Shown: positions 19,938 through 29,322, numbered from the stretch's first letter. The stretch is 64,000 bases of DNA from Cerasibacillus terrae (GCF_008039555.1 NZ_VDUW01000004.1:180132-244131), one strand, 5' to 3'. The notes: a model not told the origin generated them from the sequence alone. Program-made: numbers and translations.

Positions 19938-20096
19938 TTATTCTGTTTTATTAGAGCAACATGAAGATTCACCTTTCGTCTTTGCGTTTGCTTTCTCATC
20001 ATTGTTTTCTTCAATTTCCTCAATATCTACAGAGCAGCAATCTTGATTGGAAGAAAAGATTCTTTTAAATATCGATTCTTTTTTTTCTTTACTCAT
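19938..20096 (-). CDS. Small CC-motif protein of the arsP operon
   Basis: 52 residues, lysine- and glutamate-rich, with two vicinal cysteine pairs: NQDCCSVDIEEIEEN in the middle and GESSCCSNKTE at the end. Ribosome-binding site TTAGGAGGTGAG is near-perfect, and the gene starts 14 bases after the ArsP stop. CC pairs are typical As(III)-binding sites, so an arsenic-binding or chaperone role is inferred. No named family recognised. Confidence 0.7.
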   Translation of the reverse strand: MSKEKKESIFKRIFSSNQDCCSVDIEEIEENNDEKANAKTKGESSCCSNKTE

Positions 20097-20109
20097 CTTA
20101 TCTCACCTC

Positions 20110-20991
20110 CTAAAAAATAAAATAAAGGATATAGCCGGTGACAATAGCACCTAATAAAATTGCTACAATAAATGCAGTTAACAAACGGGGTTTAAATAAT
20201 TTGTTTAACAATAAAACCTCTGGAAGACTGGCTCCTGCACCACCAATAATTAATGCAATGACAGCCCCCATGCTCATTCCCTTACTTACCAATGCTTCTG
20301 ATATCGGAATCATTGTTTCAACTCGAATATACATAGGTATTCCAATAATCGCTGCTACTGGAATAGCAAATGGATGATTATCTCCAGCGACAGAAGTTAT
20401 AAATTCTTTAGGAATGAAATCATGAATCGCAGCCCCAATGAGTACCCCAATAAGCAAATAAGGTAACACAGGATAAAAGAAGTTCCAAGCATCTTTTAAA
20501 GCAATAATCCACTTCGATTCTTTCTGTTCTTTCCCACTTTGTGACCTTCGTATTCTGACATTTCTTAAATGCTTTTCTAAATCTAGAGCATTAAAAGTTA
20601 CACCAGCTAGAACGGCAAAAATAAACATGGCAATGACATAAAAGGCTGTTATTTTAAAGCCCAACAGTTTCCACAATAAAATTACAATAACAGGATTTAA
20701 TAAAGGAGAAGATATTAAAAACGATATAGATGGCCCAAAAGGTGCACCAGAACTTAATAACCCTGCCAATATAGGTATTGTCGAACATGAACAAAATGGA
20801 GTAAGTGCACCCAAAATTGTTCCTGAAATATAGCCTGTTGCTTTATTACCTTTTTGTAAAATGCCTTTTATTTTTTCTTCTGTAACAACTTGCTGTAACA
20901 AACTAACAAGAAAACTTATAACTATAAATAATGCAGTTAATTCTAAAAACATCACTGAAAAATTTCGTATAAATCCCATCCAATCCAACAT
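20110..20991 (-). CDS. arsP: ArsP-like permease (DUF318 family)
   Basis: 293 residues from ATG 20991 (AAAGGGTG upstream; GTG 21006 is also possible). Eight or more membrane helices in two halves, with the diagnostic TPFCSCSTIP motif (C67, C69) in the first half and IGIPMYIRVETMIPI in the second. Family members export trivalent organoarsenicals such as methylarsenite, or have unknown substrates. The ArsR-type gene upstream and the CC protein downstream support an arsenic role. Confidence 0.8.
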   Translation of the reverse strand: MLDWMGFIRNFSVMFLELTALFIVISFLVSLLQQVVTEEKIKGILQKGNKATGYISGTILGALTPFCSCSTIPILAGLLSSGAPFGPSISFLISSPLLNPVIVILLWKLLGFKITAFYVIAMFIFAVLAGVTFNALDLEKHLRNVRIRRSQSGKEQKESKWIIALKDAWNFFYPVLPYLLIGVLIGAAIHDFIPKEFITSVAGDNHPFAIPVAAIIGIPMYIRVETMIPISEALVSKGMSMGAVIALIIGGAGASLPEVLLLNKLFKPRLLTAFIVAILLGAIVTGYILYFIF

Positions 20992-21010
20992 AAACACCCT
21001 TTCCACAAAG

Positions 21011-21034
21011 ACACATCAACTTTTTTTGATGTGT
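21011..21034. promoter_or_regulatory. Perfect hairpin between arsR and arsP
   Basis: ACACATCAA, six bases, TTGATGTGT. The inner ATCAA...TTGAT resembles the operator upstream of this arsR, so it may be a second ArsR site or an mRNA hairpin inside the operon. Confidence 0.4.
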
Positions 21035-21054
21035 TAATTAAAAAAAATAATTAA

Positions 21055-21366
21055 CTATTCTCCAGAATAAAAAAGGCAACAAAGTTCATTAGATAAAACC
21101 TTTTTTAGTTCATTTGAATTGGCTGAATAATAATTCCATTTTCCTTCTTTTTCAACTGTAATGAAGTTCGCATCTAATAAAATTTTTAGATGGTAAGACA
21201 ATTTTGATTGACTTAACTTTAATAACTCACTCAGATCACAAACACATGTTTTTCCATTTGTAGCTAAAATATGTAGGATATACAGTCTGTTGCTATCAGA
21301 TAAGGATTTGAATTTTTTTTGATAGTTAAGCAAGTCGTTATCACAAATATAAACTTGTGTTTTCAC
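21055..21366 (-). CDS. arsR: ArsR-family repressor of the arsP operon
   Basis: 103 residues. Winged helix with the As(III) motif TCVCDL (C41, C43), recognition helix SQSKLSYHLKILLDA and a further CC near the C-terminus (ELCCLFYSGE). It differs in sequence from the ArsR at 16717. First gene of arsR-arsP-CC protein. Confidence 0.9.
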   Translation of the reverse strand: MKTQVYICDNDLLNYQKKFKSLSDSNRLYILHILATNGKTCVCDLSELLKLSQSKLSYHLKILLDANFITVEKEGKWNYYSANSNELKKVLSNELCCLFYSGE

Positions 21367-21381
21367 AATGTATTTTCTCCC

Positions 21382-21397
21382 ATCAAATTATTTTGAT
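21382..21397. promoter_or_regulatory. ArsR operator of the arsP operon
   Basis: ATCAAATTATTTTGAT: a 6-4-6 inverted repeat 16 bases upstream of the arsR start. ATCAAA/TTTGAT arms are typical of Gram-positive ArsR operators. Confidence 0.6.
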
Positions 21398-21518
21398 ATA
21401 TATATTATATTATGTTTTTTCTGGAAAAATGTCAACGGATTTATAGATTTCAATTTTTAAACAAAATAACATTACTCGAATCTTATTCTAGTTAGTAATA
21501 TGTGCTGTGCAAAAATAA

Positions 21519-22046
21519 TTAGTTATTACCCAATAATGGAAGGAGTTTTTCATGTTTAAATAGGTGTTCCGCTTCTGATAATATAGTTGGAAGAAATGTA
21601 TCCAACATTTCAAGTAGTGAATTTAAAGATGCTTGTACATCCCCTTTCTCAAATTCTGCTAAAGGTTTTGGTAATTCATCTTCATCTAAAACAAAATATC
21701 TTCCATCTGGAAAAACAAGCACATCGATAATCAAATCTTCAAAAGATAATACTTGTTCTGTTATGTAAGTGTTTTTAACTATATTAAAATAAGCCCCTAA
21801 GTATTTCCCATGTTCATCACGCCAAATGTATACATTATAAGGACACTTTTCCCAATAAAATGCTAGTGTATAACTCCCTTTCCGAATGGTTAATTCTCTT
21901 TCACTTGCTGTCATTGTAAATGGTGTTTCAATTTTATGAAAAAGTACATGTCTTTCTTTTTTCGTTTCCAACAAAATACAATCATGTTCAACAATTGTTT
22001 GATCATAGCGTATTTTTCTTTCTATCATCTTTTTAAGTTTTGGCAT
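21519..22046 (-). CDS. DUF402 domain protein
   Basis: 175 residues. The DUF402 core is clear: YFNIVKNTYITEQVLSFED followed by IDVLVFPDGRYFVLDEDEL, giving the acidic metal-binding residues of this beta-barrel fold. Some relatives are nucleoside tri- or diphosphatases and FomD-like hydrolases. The substrate is not predictable here. Single gene. Confidence 0.8.
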   Translation of the reverse strand: MPKLKKMIERKIRYDQTIVEHDCILLETKKERHVLFHKIETPFTMTASERELTIRKGSYTLAFYWEKCPYNVYIWRDEHGKYLGAYFNIVKNTYITEQVLSFEDLIIDVLVFPDGRYFVLDEDELPKPLAEFEKGDVQASLNSLLEMLDTFLPTILSEAEHLFKHEKLLPLLGNN

Positions 22047-22203
22047 CCTTGATTAACATTCCCTTCTCTTTCAACAAAAGATTCCTATCTAGCTTAACAT
22101 GATTTGAAACGTTCTAACTAAAACATCCTTCATTAAATTAGGAAAAGCTGAACCCGTAGCGGATTCAGCTCAATAAAGTTTAAAATCATCACAACTTCGC
22201 AAA

Positions 22204-22860
22204 CTATTGCGGATGCATAAAATCATTCAAAAAGTAAGGTACATCACTTTGGTAATATGCTTTTCGTTCTTCTACATAATTTCTAGTTTCTTCAAAAAAT
22301 GCATCATCTAATAGCGGATATTTTACTGTTCGTACTTGATCTAAGATAGAACCATGGGAGATTACCATATCAATACTTTGAAGAAAATTGTCCACGACTT
22401 TTTGTGAAGGTGTAATCCCTATAACATCCTCGAAAATTTGTTTATCCTCTTCTACATCTAATGCATGATATGGCAATTTCATATCAATGTGAATCCCGTC
22501 AACAAGGTTTTCCTCATATAGTCGTTGTACTTTTTTATGATAGATTCCACTCGTTGTCACAATTATTTTTCCGTCAAAAATCTGACGAACATTCCGCAAA
22601 ACATCACATATTTCGTTTATATTATCGATTAAAAATTCACCACCACTGAACATGACAGCATCAAATAAAAATCCACCTTTTTCCAAGTATTGATACAAGT
22701 CCTCTCTTGTTTTATGTTCTTTTGGTGTATTGGCAATAATTTCATCATAATTATGACAGCCGAAACAATGTAGTGGGCAACCTGATAAAGTATGAATTAA
22801 TAGTGTTGTGTGATCTGGTAAATCATTAAATGTCCGAATAAAATTTTTATAAAATTTCAT
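22204..22860 (-). CDS. nrdG: Anaerobic ribonucleotide reductase activating protein
   Basis: 218 residues from ATG 22860. The frame is open further upstream and would overlap nrdD, but no good start exists there; the ribosome-binding site is weak for every choice. Radical-SAM Cys motif SGCPLHCFGCHN (C-x3-C-x2-C) and the glycine motif MFSGGEFL identify it. It makes the glycyl radical on NrdD with S-adenosylmethionine and reduced flavodoxin or ferredoxin. Directly after nrdD. Confidence 0.88.
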   Translation of the reverse strand: MKFYKNFIRTFNDLPDHTTLLIHTLSGCPLHCFGCHNYDEIIANTPKEHKTREDLYQYLEKGGFLFDAVMFSGGEFLIDNINEICDVLRNVRQIFDGKIIVTTSGIYHKKVQRLYEENLVDGIHIDMKLPYHALDVEEDKQIFEDVIGITPSQKVVDNFLQSIDMVISHGSILDQVRTVKYPLLDDAFFEETRNYVEERKAYYQSDVPYFLNDFMHPQ

Positions 22861-22898
22861 GATATATACATGATAGGAGAATTTTGTTTTAAAATCCC

Positions 22899-24842
22899 CT
22901 ATCCATGCACAACCTCCTCCATTGTCTCTTCTTTCAAGCGATTCCGTACATTCCAATCATGTCGTCTTGCTTTGGACCAGAAATTATATTTCCCTTTATA
23001 ATACCCTTTTTCATCGACTTGGATATTATTTCTTGCAATCATTTTTAAGTAACCAATTACCCGACTAAATGTTGCGATATCTGTGGAATCACATGTTGGA
23101 CAATGTTGAATATTTTTCGCATCTTCTGCAACTATTTTTTGTCCACAAGACATACAAGACGTAATGGTTGGTGTCAATGTAATATAATTAATTGGTTTTT
23201 CAAAGATTTTATCCAAATATTTCACTAGCTTTTCTGGAGCAACTTTTGATTCTAAAAAGTGGTGTAATACACTTCCAGATGTTGCATATCCTTGGAATTC
23301 TGCACTGTTTTCAAGTTGATCTAAGAAATCTTCATCAGAGAATGGTGTCATACAACCACTTGTTAGATATGGATCTTCTCCTTCTCCTTGTACGAAGATT
23401 TCTCTACCATGTTTTTTCGCCCATTTCACATCATGGCGAGCAAGTTTGATGGCCGCATTTTCAGCTGGTGCATATTCAATTCCACATGCAACTTTATCTC
23501 TCACAATAAATTCATTTACAATTTCTGTCATATATTGCATGATTTCATGAGCAAATAATTTTCCTTCTGCATCTTTTATTCCGTCTTTATAACCTAAATT
23601 AATTAGACCTTCATGCATTCCTGTTACAGCGAATACGTTGAAATAATTTTTTAAATCGTCATTATAAGAGAAGAAAGTTGGATATAATTCTTTATTATTT
23701 TCAATCCATTGACGTTTTGCCATATGTGCTTCTTGCATTACTTCCATGTATTCACGCATTTTGGATTTTAATTGTTCTTTATCATGGCCAAATTCTAATA
23801 ACATGCGGTTCATGTTTAAATTCAGTACTTGAACAGCACCAGTAGAACCTGTAGAGGAACCAAAGATACCTCCACCTGCTTTAGAAAGTGTCTCTAAGTT
23901 AATCTGTAAACGACAGCATAAGCTACGGCTTACTTCTGGATCTCTAGCTTGAATTAATGGATTTAACTGTTTATAGTATGGATCTTCAAATGGTTTTATT
24001 TTAAAGTTTTCAAAATATACGCCACCCCAATTGTACATTTTATCTAAAAGTTCTAAGAAGAGTGGGTTTTCATAGTTAAAATTATCATCAATTTGAACTG
24101 TTAATAATGGGAAAGTAAATGGAATCCCGTCACTACCTGTTCCTTTACTCATCACATTGATAATCGCTTGATTAATTCGATCAAAGTAAGTGCTAGGAAT
24201 ATCCTTATATTGAATAAGGCGTAATTCGCCACCAATGATTACATACTCATCTTTTATCTCTTCAGAAGGTTTTCCGAATTCTAATGTAGCGTTAGAGAAA
24301 CTACTTTGGGCACCAGAACGTAAAGGCATATTTAATTCCCAAATCAAACTTTGGAATAATTGTTCTAACTCATCATCCGTATATGTATTGCCACGTTCTT
24401 CTTCATCTTGTAGGTAAGAAGCTGCAACTGTTGTTAATTGAGCAAGCATTACAGCACCAGATACTTGTTGTGAAACGAGTGTAACCACATTGCTAAAATG
24501 GCGAAGCAAAATGGACAAGCGTTTCGTTGGTTTTGATGAAATCATATTTTTGGCTAAAGACGGGATACCTTTTGATGCAATATCCATACAGCTAATAGAA
24601 ACACAATAAGGTGCTAGTTGCCTATCATGTACATAAACAATTCCTTCATCATACAATTCTTTTACTCTTGGTGGTAAAACATGTTTAAATAAATATTCTT
24701 CTTCTGCATGATTATTTATGTTGTGGCGCAAAAGTGAAACGGAATAAACAAAGTTACTGTTTTCGTGTTTTAAGTAATCTGCTTTTTTATCTTCAGTATC
24801 TGACGTGAATTTTTGAATAATTTGTTCGGTATTTTTAAACAT
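22899..24842 (-). CDS. nrdD: Class III (anaerobic) ribonucleoside-triphosphate reductase
   Basis: 647 residues, without an obvious N-terminal ATP cone. C-terminal zinc site SCMSCGQKIV...HCPTCDST and glycyl-radical loop RVIGYLKM, where the Gly carries the radical. Converts NTPs to dNTPs without oxygen. It overlaps the preceding thioredoxin-like gene by eight bases and precedes nrdG, so the three are translated from one message. Confidence 0.93.
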   Translation of the reverse strand: MFKNTEQIIQKFTSDTEDKKADYLKHENSNFVYSVSLLRHNINNHAEEEYLFKHVLPPRVKELYDEGIVYVHDRQLAPYCVSISCMDIASKGIPSLAKNMISSKPTKRLSILLRHFSNVVTLVSQQVSGAVMLAQLTTVAASYLQDEEERGNTYTDDELEQLFQSLIWELNMPLRSGAQSSFSNATLEFGKPSEEIKDEYVIIGGELRLIQYKDIPSTYFDRINQAIINVMSKGTGSDGIPFTFPLLTVQIDDNFNYENPLFLELLDKMYNWGGVYFENFKIKPFEDPYYKQLNPLIQARDPEVSRSLCCRLQINLETLSKAGGGIFGSSTGSTGAVQVLNLNMNRMLLEFGHDKEQLKSKMREYMEVMQEAHMAKRQWIENNKELYPTFFSYNDDLKNYFNVFAVTGMHEGLINLGYKDGIKDAEGKLFAHEIMQYMTEIVNEFIVRDKVACGIEYAPAENAAIKLARHDVKWAKKHGREIFVQGEGEDPYLTSGCMTPFSDEDFLDQLENSAEFQGYATSGSVLHHFLESKVAPEKLVKYLDKIFEKPINYITLTPTITSCMSCGQKIVAEDAKNIQHCPTCDSTDIATFSRVIGYLKMIARNNIQVDEKGYYKGKYNFWSKARRHDWNVRNRLKEETMEEVVHG

Positions 24843-25098
24843 GACTTGACTCTCCTTTTTGATATGTATGGATTATTTGCATAAGCTCTTTCGGATTAAC
24901 TCCAGTACTTCGTGCGATTTCCTTATTTTCATCATCTAATAATATGGTTGTTGGTACAGACATAATTTGAAATGATTGTGCCGTTTTCGAATCCTCTTTT
25001 GCATCAACAGTCTCAAATGGAACATCTTGTTGCATTAAAAAATTCGAGACTACGGGACATTTCGGACATGTCGCTGTTTCAAACTTTAATAATCTCAA
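24835..25098 (-). CDS. Thioredoxin/glutaredoxin-like protein of the nrdDG operon
   Basis: 87 residues with redox motif ATCPKCPVV (C11, C14) and cis-proline loop MSVPTTILLDDE. Being first in the operon and overlapping nrdD, it is a candidate electron donor for this class III reductase, like NrdH-redoxins for class I enzymes. That role is inferred; some class III enzymes use formate instead. Confidence 0.82.
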   Translation of the reverse strand: MRLLKFETATCPKCPVVSNFLMQQDVPFETVDAKEDSKTAQSFQIMSVPTTILLDDENKEIARSTGVNPKELMQIIHTYQKGESSHV

Positions 25099-25131
25099 TC
25101 ATATCCCCCCTCTTCAGACAATACACACTAT

Positions 25132-25179
25132 AACACAATATATAGTATAGATAAGTGATTTTAGTCACTATATGTTGAA
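25132..25179 (-). promoter_or_regulatory. Tandem NrdR boxes upstream of the nrdDG operon
   Basis: Two 16-bp sites, ACACAATATATAGTAT (25132-25147) and TCACTATATGTTGAAA (25164-25179), both fit the NrdR consensus acaCwAtATaTwGtgt. They start 32 bases apart, close to three helical turns, as known for paired NrdR boxes. The operon start codon is 34 bases from the nearer box. NrdR represses ribonucleotide reductase genes when dATP is high. Confidence 0.75.
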
Positions 25180-25221
25180 ATTTTATATTTTGTACCAGGC
25201 ATAGGCTATTGACTTATAATC

Positions 25222-25234
25222 CTTGTAAAACAAG
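25222..25234. promoter_or_regulatory. Short inverted repeat upstream of hmp
   Basis: CTTGT-AAA-ACAAG about 90 bases before hmp, near TATAAT at 25216. It may be part of the hmp promoter region; the binding factor (for example NsrR or ResD) cannot be told from this. Confidence 0.25.
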
Positions 25235-25321
25235 ACTGATACAAAACGATAAGAATAAAAAATATATGATAAGGAAAAATAAGTATCGCAATTATGGAGT
25301 TTTAAAAAGGAGAAAAATAAT

Positions 25322-26542
25322 ATGCTTGATAAAAAAGTAATTGACATTGTGAAATCTACTGCACCGATATTAAAGGAGCATAATCAAGAAATTGGGGAGC
25401 GTTTTTACACCTTGCTGTTCTCAAGAGCTCCTGAATTATATAATATGTTTAACCAAACAAATCAAAAGCGTGGTCTTCAACAAGGAGCATTAGCATACGG
25501 TGTTTATTTGGCTGGAGCAAATATTGATAATTTACAAGCTGTTGAATCGATGGTAGAGAGAGTCACCGAAAAACATCGTGCATTACATGTACAACCAGAA
25601 CAATACGAAGTTGTAGGAGAAGCATTACTTGATGCTGTACAAGATGTGCTTGATGACAGTGCAACAGATGAAATTATAGATGCTTGGAGAAAAGCTTATC
25701 AAGTATTAGCCAATTATTTTATTGATATGGAAAAGAAACTTTTTCAAGAGGTTGAAGAGCAACCAGGTGGATGGGTTGGAAATCGTACCTTCATTGTTGA
25801 ACGGAAAGTAAAGGAAAGTGATCTTGTTACGTCCTTTTATTTAAAACCTGAAGATGGCCATGCTATTCCTACCTATAGAGCTGGGCAATATTTGACATTG
25901 CAAGCAGATATTGATGGAGAAAAATATTCCCATATGCGACATTATAGTTTATCAGATGCCCCTAATAAAAATTATTACCGAATTAGTGTAAAGCGTGAAG
26001 ATGCCCGTAGAGATGCACCAGCAGGTATTGTATCCACTTATCTTCATCACGATGTTCAAGAGGGAGATAAATTACAGTTAAGAGCACCTGCTGGTGATTT
26101 TACGATTCGGACAAAAGATAAACCAATTGTGTTGCTTAGCGGTGGTGTAGGTATTACACCGATGATGAGTATGTTTAACACCTTAATTGAAACAGAGCCC
26201 AATCGTGAAATTACGTTTATCCATGCGAATGCAAATAGTAAAGTACATGCGATGAGAGAACATGTGGAAAACATGGAAAATAAACATCCAAATGTAACTT
26301 CTTATATATGTTACTCACATCCTACAGATGAGGATAAAGCTGAAAAACGATTTGATAAGGAGGGCTTTGTAGAATTGGATTGGCTAAAGTCTGTGTTATC
26401 CGATAATCAAAAAGACTTCTACTTTTGTGGACCACTTCCATTTTTACAAGCAATGGATAGTGCTTTAAAAGAATGGGGAGTCCCAGAGGAAAATCGTACC
26501 TATGAACTATTTAGCCCAATTAGTACTATTGGAGAAGCTTAG
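25322..26542 (+). CDS. hmp: Flavohemoglobin, nitric oxide dioxygenase
   Basis: 406 residues: globin domain (1-140), FAD domain with RHYSLSD (about 207) and NAD domain with LLSGGVGITPMMSM and FCGPLPFL. It oxidises NO to nitrate with O2 and NAD(P)H in the cytoplasm. Ribosome-binding site AAAGGAG. Head-to-head with the anaerobic reductase operon and tail-to-tail with the NO reductase gene, so NO detoxification genes cluster here. Confidence 0.95.
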   Translation: MLDKKVIDIVKSTAPILKEHNQEIGERFYTLLFSRAPELYNMFNQTNQKRGLQQGALAYGVYLAGANIDNLQAVESMVERVTEKHRALHVQPEQYEVVGEALLDAVQDVLDDSATDEIIDAWRKAYQVLANYFIDMEKKLFQEVEEQPGGWVGNRTFIVERKVKESDLVTSFYLKPEDGHAIPTYRAGQYLTLQADIDGEKYSHMRHYSLSDAPNKNYYRISVKREDARRDAPAGIVSTYLHHDVQEGDKLQLRAPAGDFTIRTKDKPIVLLSGGVGITPMMSMFNTLIETEPNREITFIHANANSKVHAMREHVENMENKHPNVTSYICYSHPTDEDKAEKRFDKEGFVELDWLKSVLSDNQKDFYFCGPLPFLQAMDSALKEWGVPEENRTYELFSPISTIGEA

Positions 26543-26611
26543 ATTACTAAAAAACTCAATGCGGTTAAAATATTCCTTATATTGAATACTTCAATCCAAT
26601 TTGCATCAACG

Positions 26612-26667
26612 AAAAACTCCCAAGCAATCCCCATCTAAATGATAGGGAAATGCTGGGAGAGTTTTTC
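26612..26667. terminator. Shared terminator of hmp and NO reductase genes
   Basis: AAAAACTCCC on the left pairs with GGGAGAGTTTTT on the right around an inner AGCA/TGCT; A and T runs at both ends allow termination in both directions. Confidence 0.75.
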
Positions 26668-26677
26668 TTCTAAAATA

Positions 26678-28951
26678 TTATGATGCTTTTTTATCCTCAT
26701 CTTCAGCTTCATCTTTAAATGCTCTACCAGTTTTTAGGCTGATAACAAACCAGGCAATACCGACAACACCTAAAGCAAAGATGGTATCTCCGAATGATCT
26801 AAACCAAACTAAGTTTTGAATGATTGTTTGGTTTAAAAATTCAGCGGAACGTGCATACCACATACCATGCTCCATGCTGGCAATTGCTTGTAAGATTCCA
26901 ACTGGTAACAGACTTGTTACAGCCATCAAAAATAAACCAATATTTAATGCCCAGAAAGAGAACTTCAGAAGTTTTGTTTTCCATGGGCGTTTTCCATATA
27001 GACCTCTTAATGTGTATAGCATTAATCCAATACCTAACATTCCGTACACACCAAATAATGCAGTATGGGCATGTAATGGTGTTGTGTTTAGTCCTTGAAT
27101 ATAGTACAAAGCAATTGGTGGGTTAATTAAGAATCCAAATAAACCAGCACCAAATAGGTTCCAGAATGAAACAGAAACAAAGAAGTAAATTGGCCATTTA
27201 TAATGACTCACCCAAGGTTTTACCTTACTATGACGATAGTTTTCTATTGCTTCATAACCAATTAATACTAGTGGAACAACTTCCAATGCACTAAAGCTTG
27301 CTCCAAATGCTAATACCCCAATTGGTGTTCCAGAGAAATATAAGTGGTGGAATGTACCAATAATACCACCAGCTAGGAAAATAGAAGTAGAGAACAATGT
27401 AGCTACCGTTGCTGTTCTTACCTTAATTAATCCCATGCGTGAGAAAATAAATGCCATAACTACAACAGCAAATACTTCAAAGAATCCTTCTACCCATAAG
27501 TGGACAACCCACCATTGCCAATAAGTAACCATCGACATATGTGTGGATTCGCCCCACATTAATCCTGGTAAATAAAATGCTGGGATGGCAACAGATGCTA
27601 GTAAAAACAATATGAGTAAACTTCTGTTTTCATCTTTTTTCTTAATGGCAGGCCAGATAGCTCTCGCCATTAAGAAGAACCAGAAAAATAGACCAAATGC
27701 TAATAATATTTGCCAGAATCTACCTAGGTCAACATATTCGTATCCTTGGTGACCGAAATAGAAGTTTCTAGTTAAATCAGTAATATAACCTTGAACAGCT
27801 GCCCATTGACCGACCATTGAACCTAGTACAACTAAAATTAATGCACCAAATAATATGTTGACACCAAGTTTTTGGTATTTCGGTTCACGTCCAGTAACAG
27901 CTGGCCCCATATATAATCCGGCAGCTAACCAAGCTGTAGCAATCCAGAATATACCTAATTGCTGGTGCCATGTTCTTGAAACCGAATATGGGAAGATGTC
28001 TGCTAATGGAATACCATAAAAGGATTGTCCTTCCACAGCATAATGCGCTGTAATGATACCTAAAATAACCTGTAAAACAAGTAGAGCAGAAACAATCCAA
28101 AAGTATTTTTCAACTGCATACATGGATGGTGTTTTCTTAAATTTTAACAGTGGATCCGTATCTGGTAATTCGATAATATCTTCTTTTTCACGTTGTGCTG
28201 CATAATACCATGCAAGCGCTCCAACACCTGCAAGTAATAGAATAACACTGATAATAGACCACATAATATTACCTGTTGTCGGTTCATTGTCAATCAGTGG
28301 TTCACCTGGCCAGTTATTGGAGTATGTAATCTCCTGTCCAGGACGATTCGTTTCTACTGACCATGTTGCCCACCATAAAAAGGCATTCAATTGATCCATT
28401 TTTTCTTGATCAGAAACAGTATTTTTAGGCATTGCAATTTGCTCTCTATATTCATCCATTTCTGGATCATCCATAAAGACACTTGCATAGTAATCACTCA
28501 TATGCTCAATCGCTTGCTTACGTATATCTGATACAACTATTTGATCGGACTTTTCATCATACGTATTCGTCCGTAGTTCTTTTTTCAGTCTTGCTTTTAA
28601 AGCACTTTGATCCTCTTCTGAAAGGGATTCATAATCTGTTTTATGTTCAGCATGTGCCCACTGGTCGAGAAGCCATACAGATTCTCTATGCAACCAATCT
28701 GCTGTCCAGTCTGGTGCAACATAGGCACCATGTCCCCAAACACTACCAAGCTCTTGTCCTCCAATTTGTCGCCAAGCATTTTGTCCATCTTGTATATCTT
28801 CTTTCGTAAAAATAACCTCTCCAGAATCTGTTACAACTTCTTCTGGAATAGGAGGTTTTTCTTGATAAATTTCGCCACCATAATAAAGTAATACCGCAAA
28901 GGAAGCAAAAAATACGATTCCTAACGTTATCCATAATTTTTTATAACTCAA
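26678..28951 (-). CDS. norB: Quinol-dependent nitric oxide reductase (qNOR)
   Basis: 757 residues, TTG start with GGTGGAG upstream. N-terminal membrane helix, a periplasm-facing cytochrome-c-like domain without CxxCH (about 35-220), then 13 or so helices of the heme-copper oxidase family with the His ligands of the two hemes and FeB (for example VVHLWVEGFFEVF and FHHLYFSGTP). It reduces 2 NO to N2O with menaquinol. The lack of a heme-c motif marks the single-subunit quinol type. Confidence 0.95.
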   Translation of the reverse strand: MSYKKLWITLGIVFFASFAVLLYYGGEIYQEKPPIPEEVVTDSGEVIFTKEDIQDGQNAWRQIGGQELGSVWGHGAYVAPDWTADWLHRESVWLLDQWAHAEHKTDYESLSEEDQSALKARLKKELRTNTYDEKSDQIVVSDIRKQAIEHMSDYYASVFMDDPEMDEYREQIAMPKNTVSDQEKMDQLNAFLWWATWSVETNRPGQEITYSNNWPGEPLIDNEPTTGNIMWSIISVILLLAGVGALAWYYAAQREKEDIIELPDTDPLLKFKKTPSMYAVEKYFWIVSALLVLQVILGIITAHYAVEGQSFYGIPLADIFPYSVSRTWHQQLGIFWIATAWLAAGLYMGPAVTGREPKYQKLGVNILFGALILVVLGSMVGQWAAVQGYITDLTRNFYFGHQGYEYVDLGRFWQILLAFGLFFWFFLMARAIWPAIKKKDENRSLLILFLLASVAIPAFYLPGLMWGESTHMSMVTYWQWWVVHLWVEGFFEVFAVVVMAFIFSRMGLIKVRTATVATLFSTSIFLAGGIIGTFHHLYFSGTPIGVLAFGASFSALEVVPLVLIGYEAIENYRHSKVKPWVSHYKWPIYFFVSVSFWNLFGAGLFGFLINPPIALYYIQGLNTTPLHAHTALFGVYGMLGIGLMLYTLRGLYGKRPWKTKLLKFSFWALNIGLFLMAVTSLLPVGILQAIASMEHGMWYARSAEFLNQTIIQNLVWFRSFGDTIFALGVVGIAWFVISLKTGRAFKDEAEDEDKKAS

Positions 28952-29121
28952 TGCACTCCACCGCCTTGATGTAAGTTAAATTTGTGTAATACTATATATT
29001 TCTCTTTGAATCTATTTTTCTATCCACTCCATTTATTTTTTGGCCATCTTATGTAACAGATGCTTATTTCCCTTCTTTCTATGCCCTTTTAAAAAATAAG
29101 TAGAATGCTGATTTCTTTTTT

Positions 29122-29164
29122 ATATTAAATAAAAGCGACTGAGAAGCATGTGATGTCCATCACA
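29122..29164 (-). promoter_or_regulatory. FNR-type activator site and -10 box for the NO reductase gene
   Basis: TGTGATGTCCATCACA (29149-29164) is a perfect TGTGA-N6-TCACA palindrome, the FNR/CRP-family site of Bacillus. On the minus strand a -10 hexamer TAATAT follows at 29127-29122; counting it as -12 to -7 puts the palindrome centre at -41.5, the class II activator position. The leader to norB would be about 160 bases. No other gene lies in 28952-29363. Confidence 0.7.
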
Positions 29165-29322
29165 TATTTTCATGGAAATATGACAAATATGAGAAGTTTT
29201 TTTGTAAAAATAAAGCGTTATATAGACCCATACATGATGTGAAACAGTCTAGAAAAAAGTATCTGATTATGTTTTCCATTCCATAAATGTGTGCATTATC
29301 GCGGAATTGAAAATCACATAAA

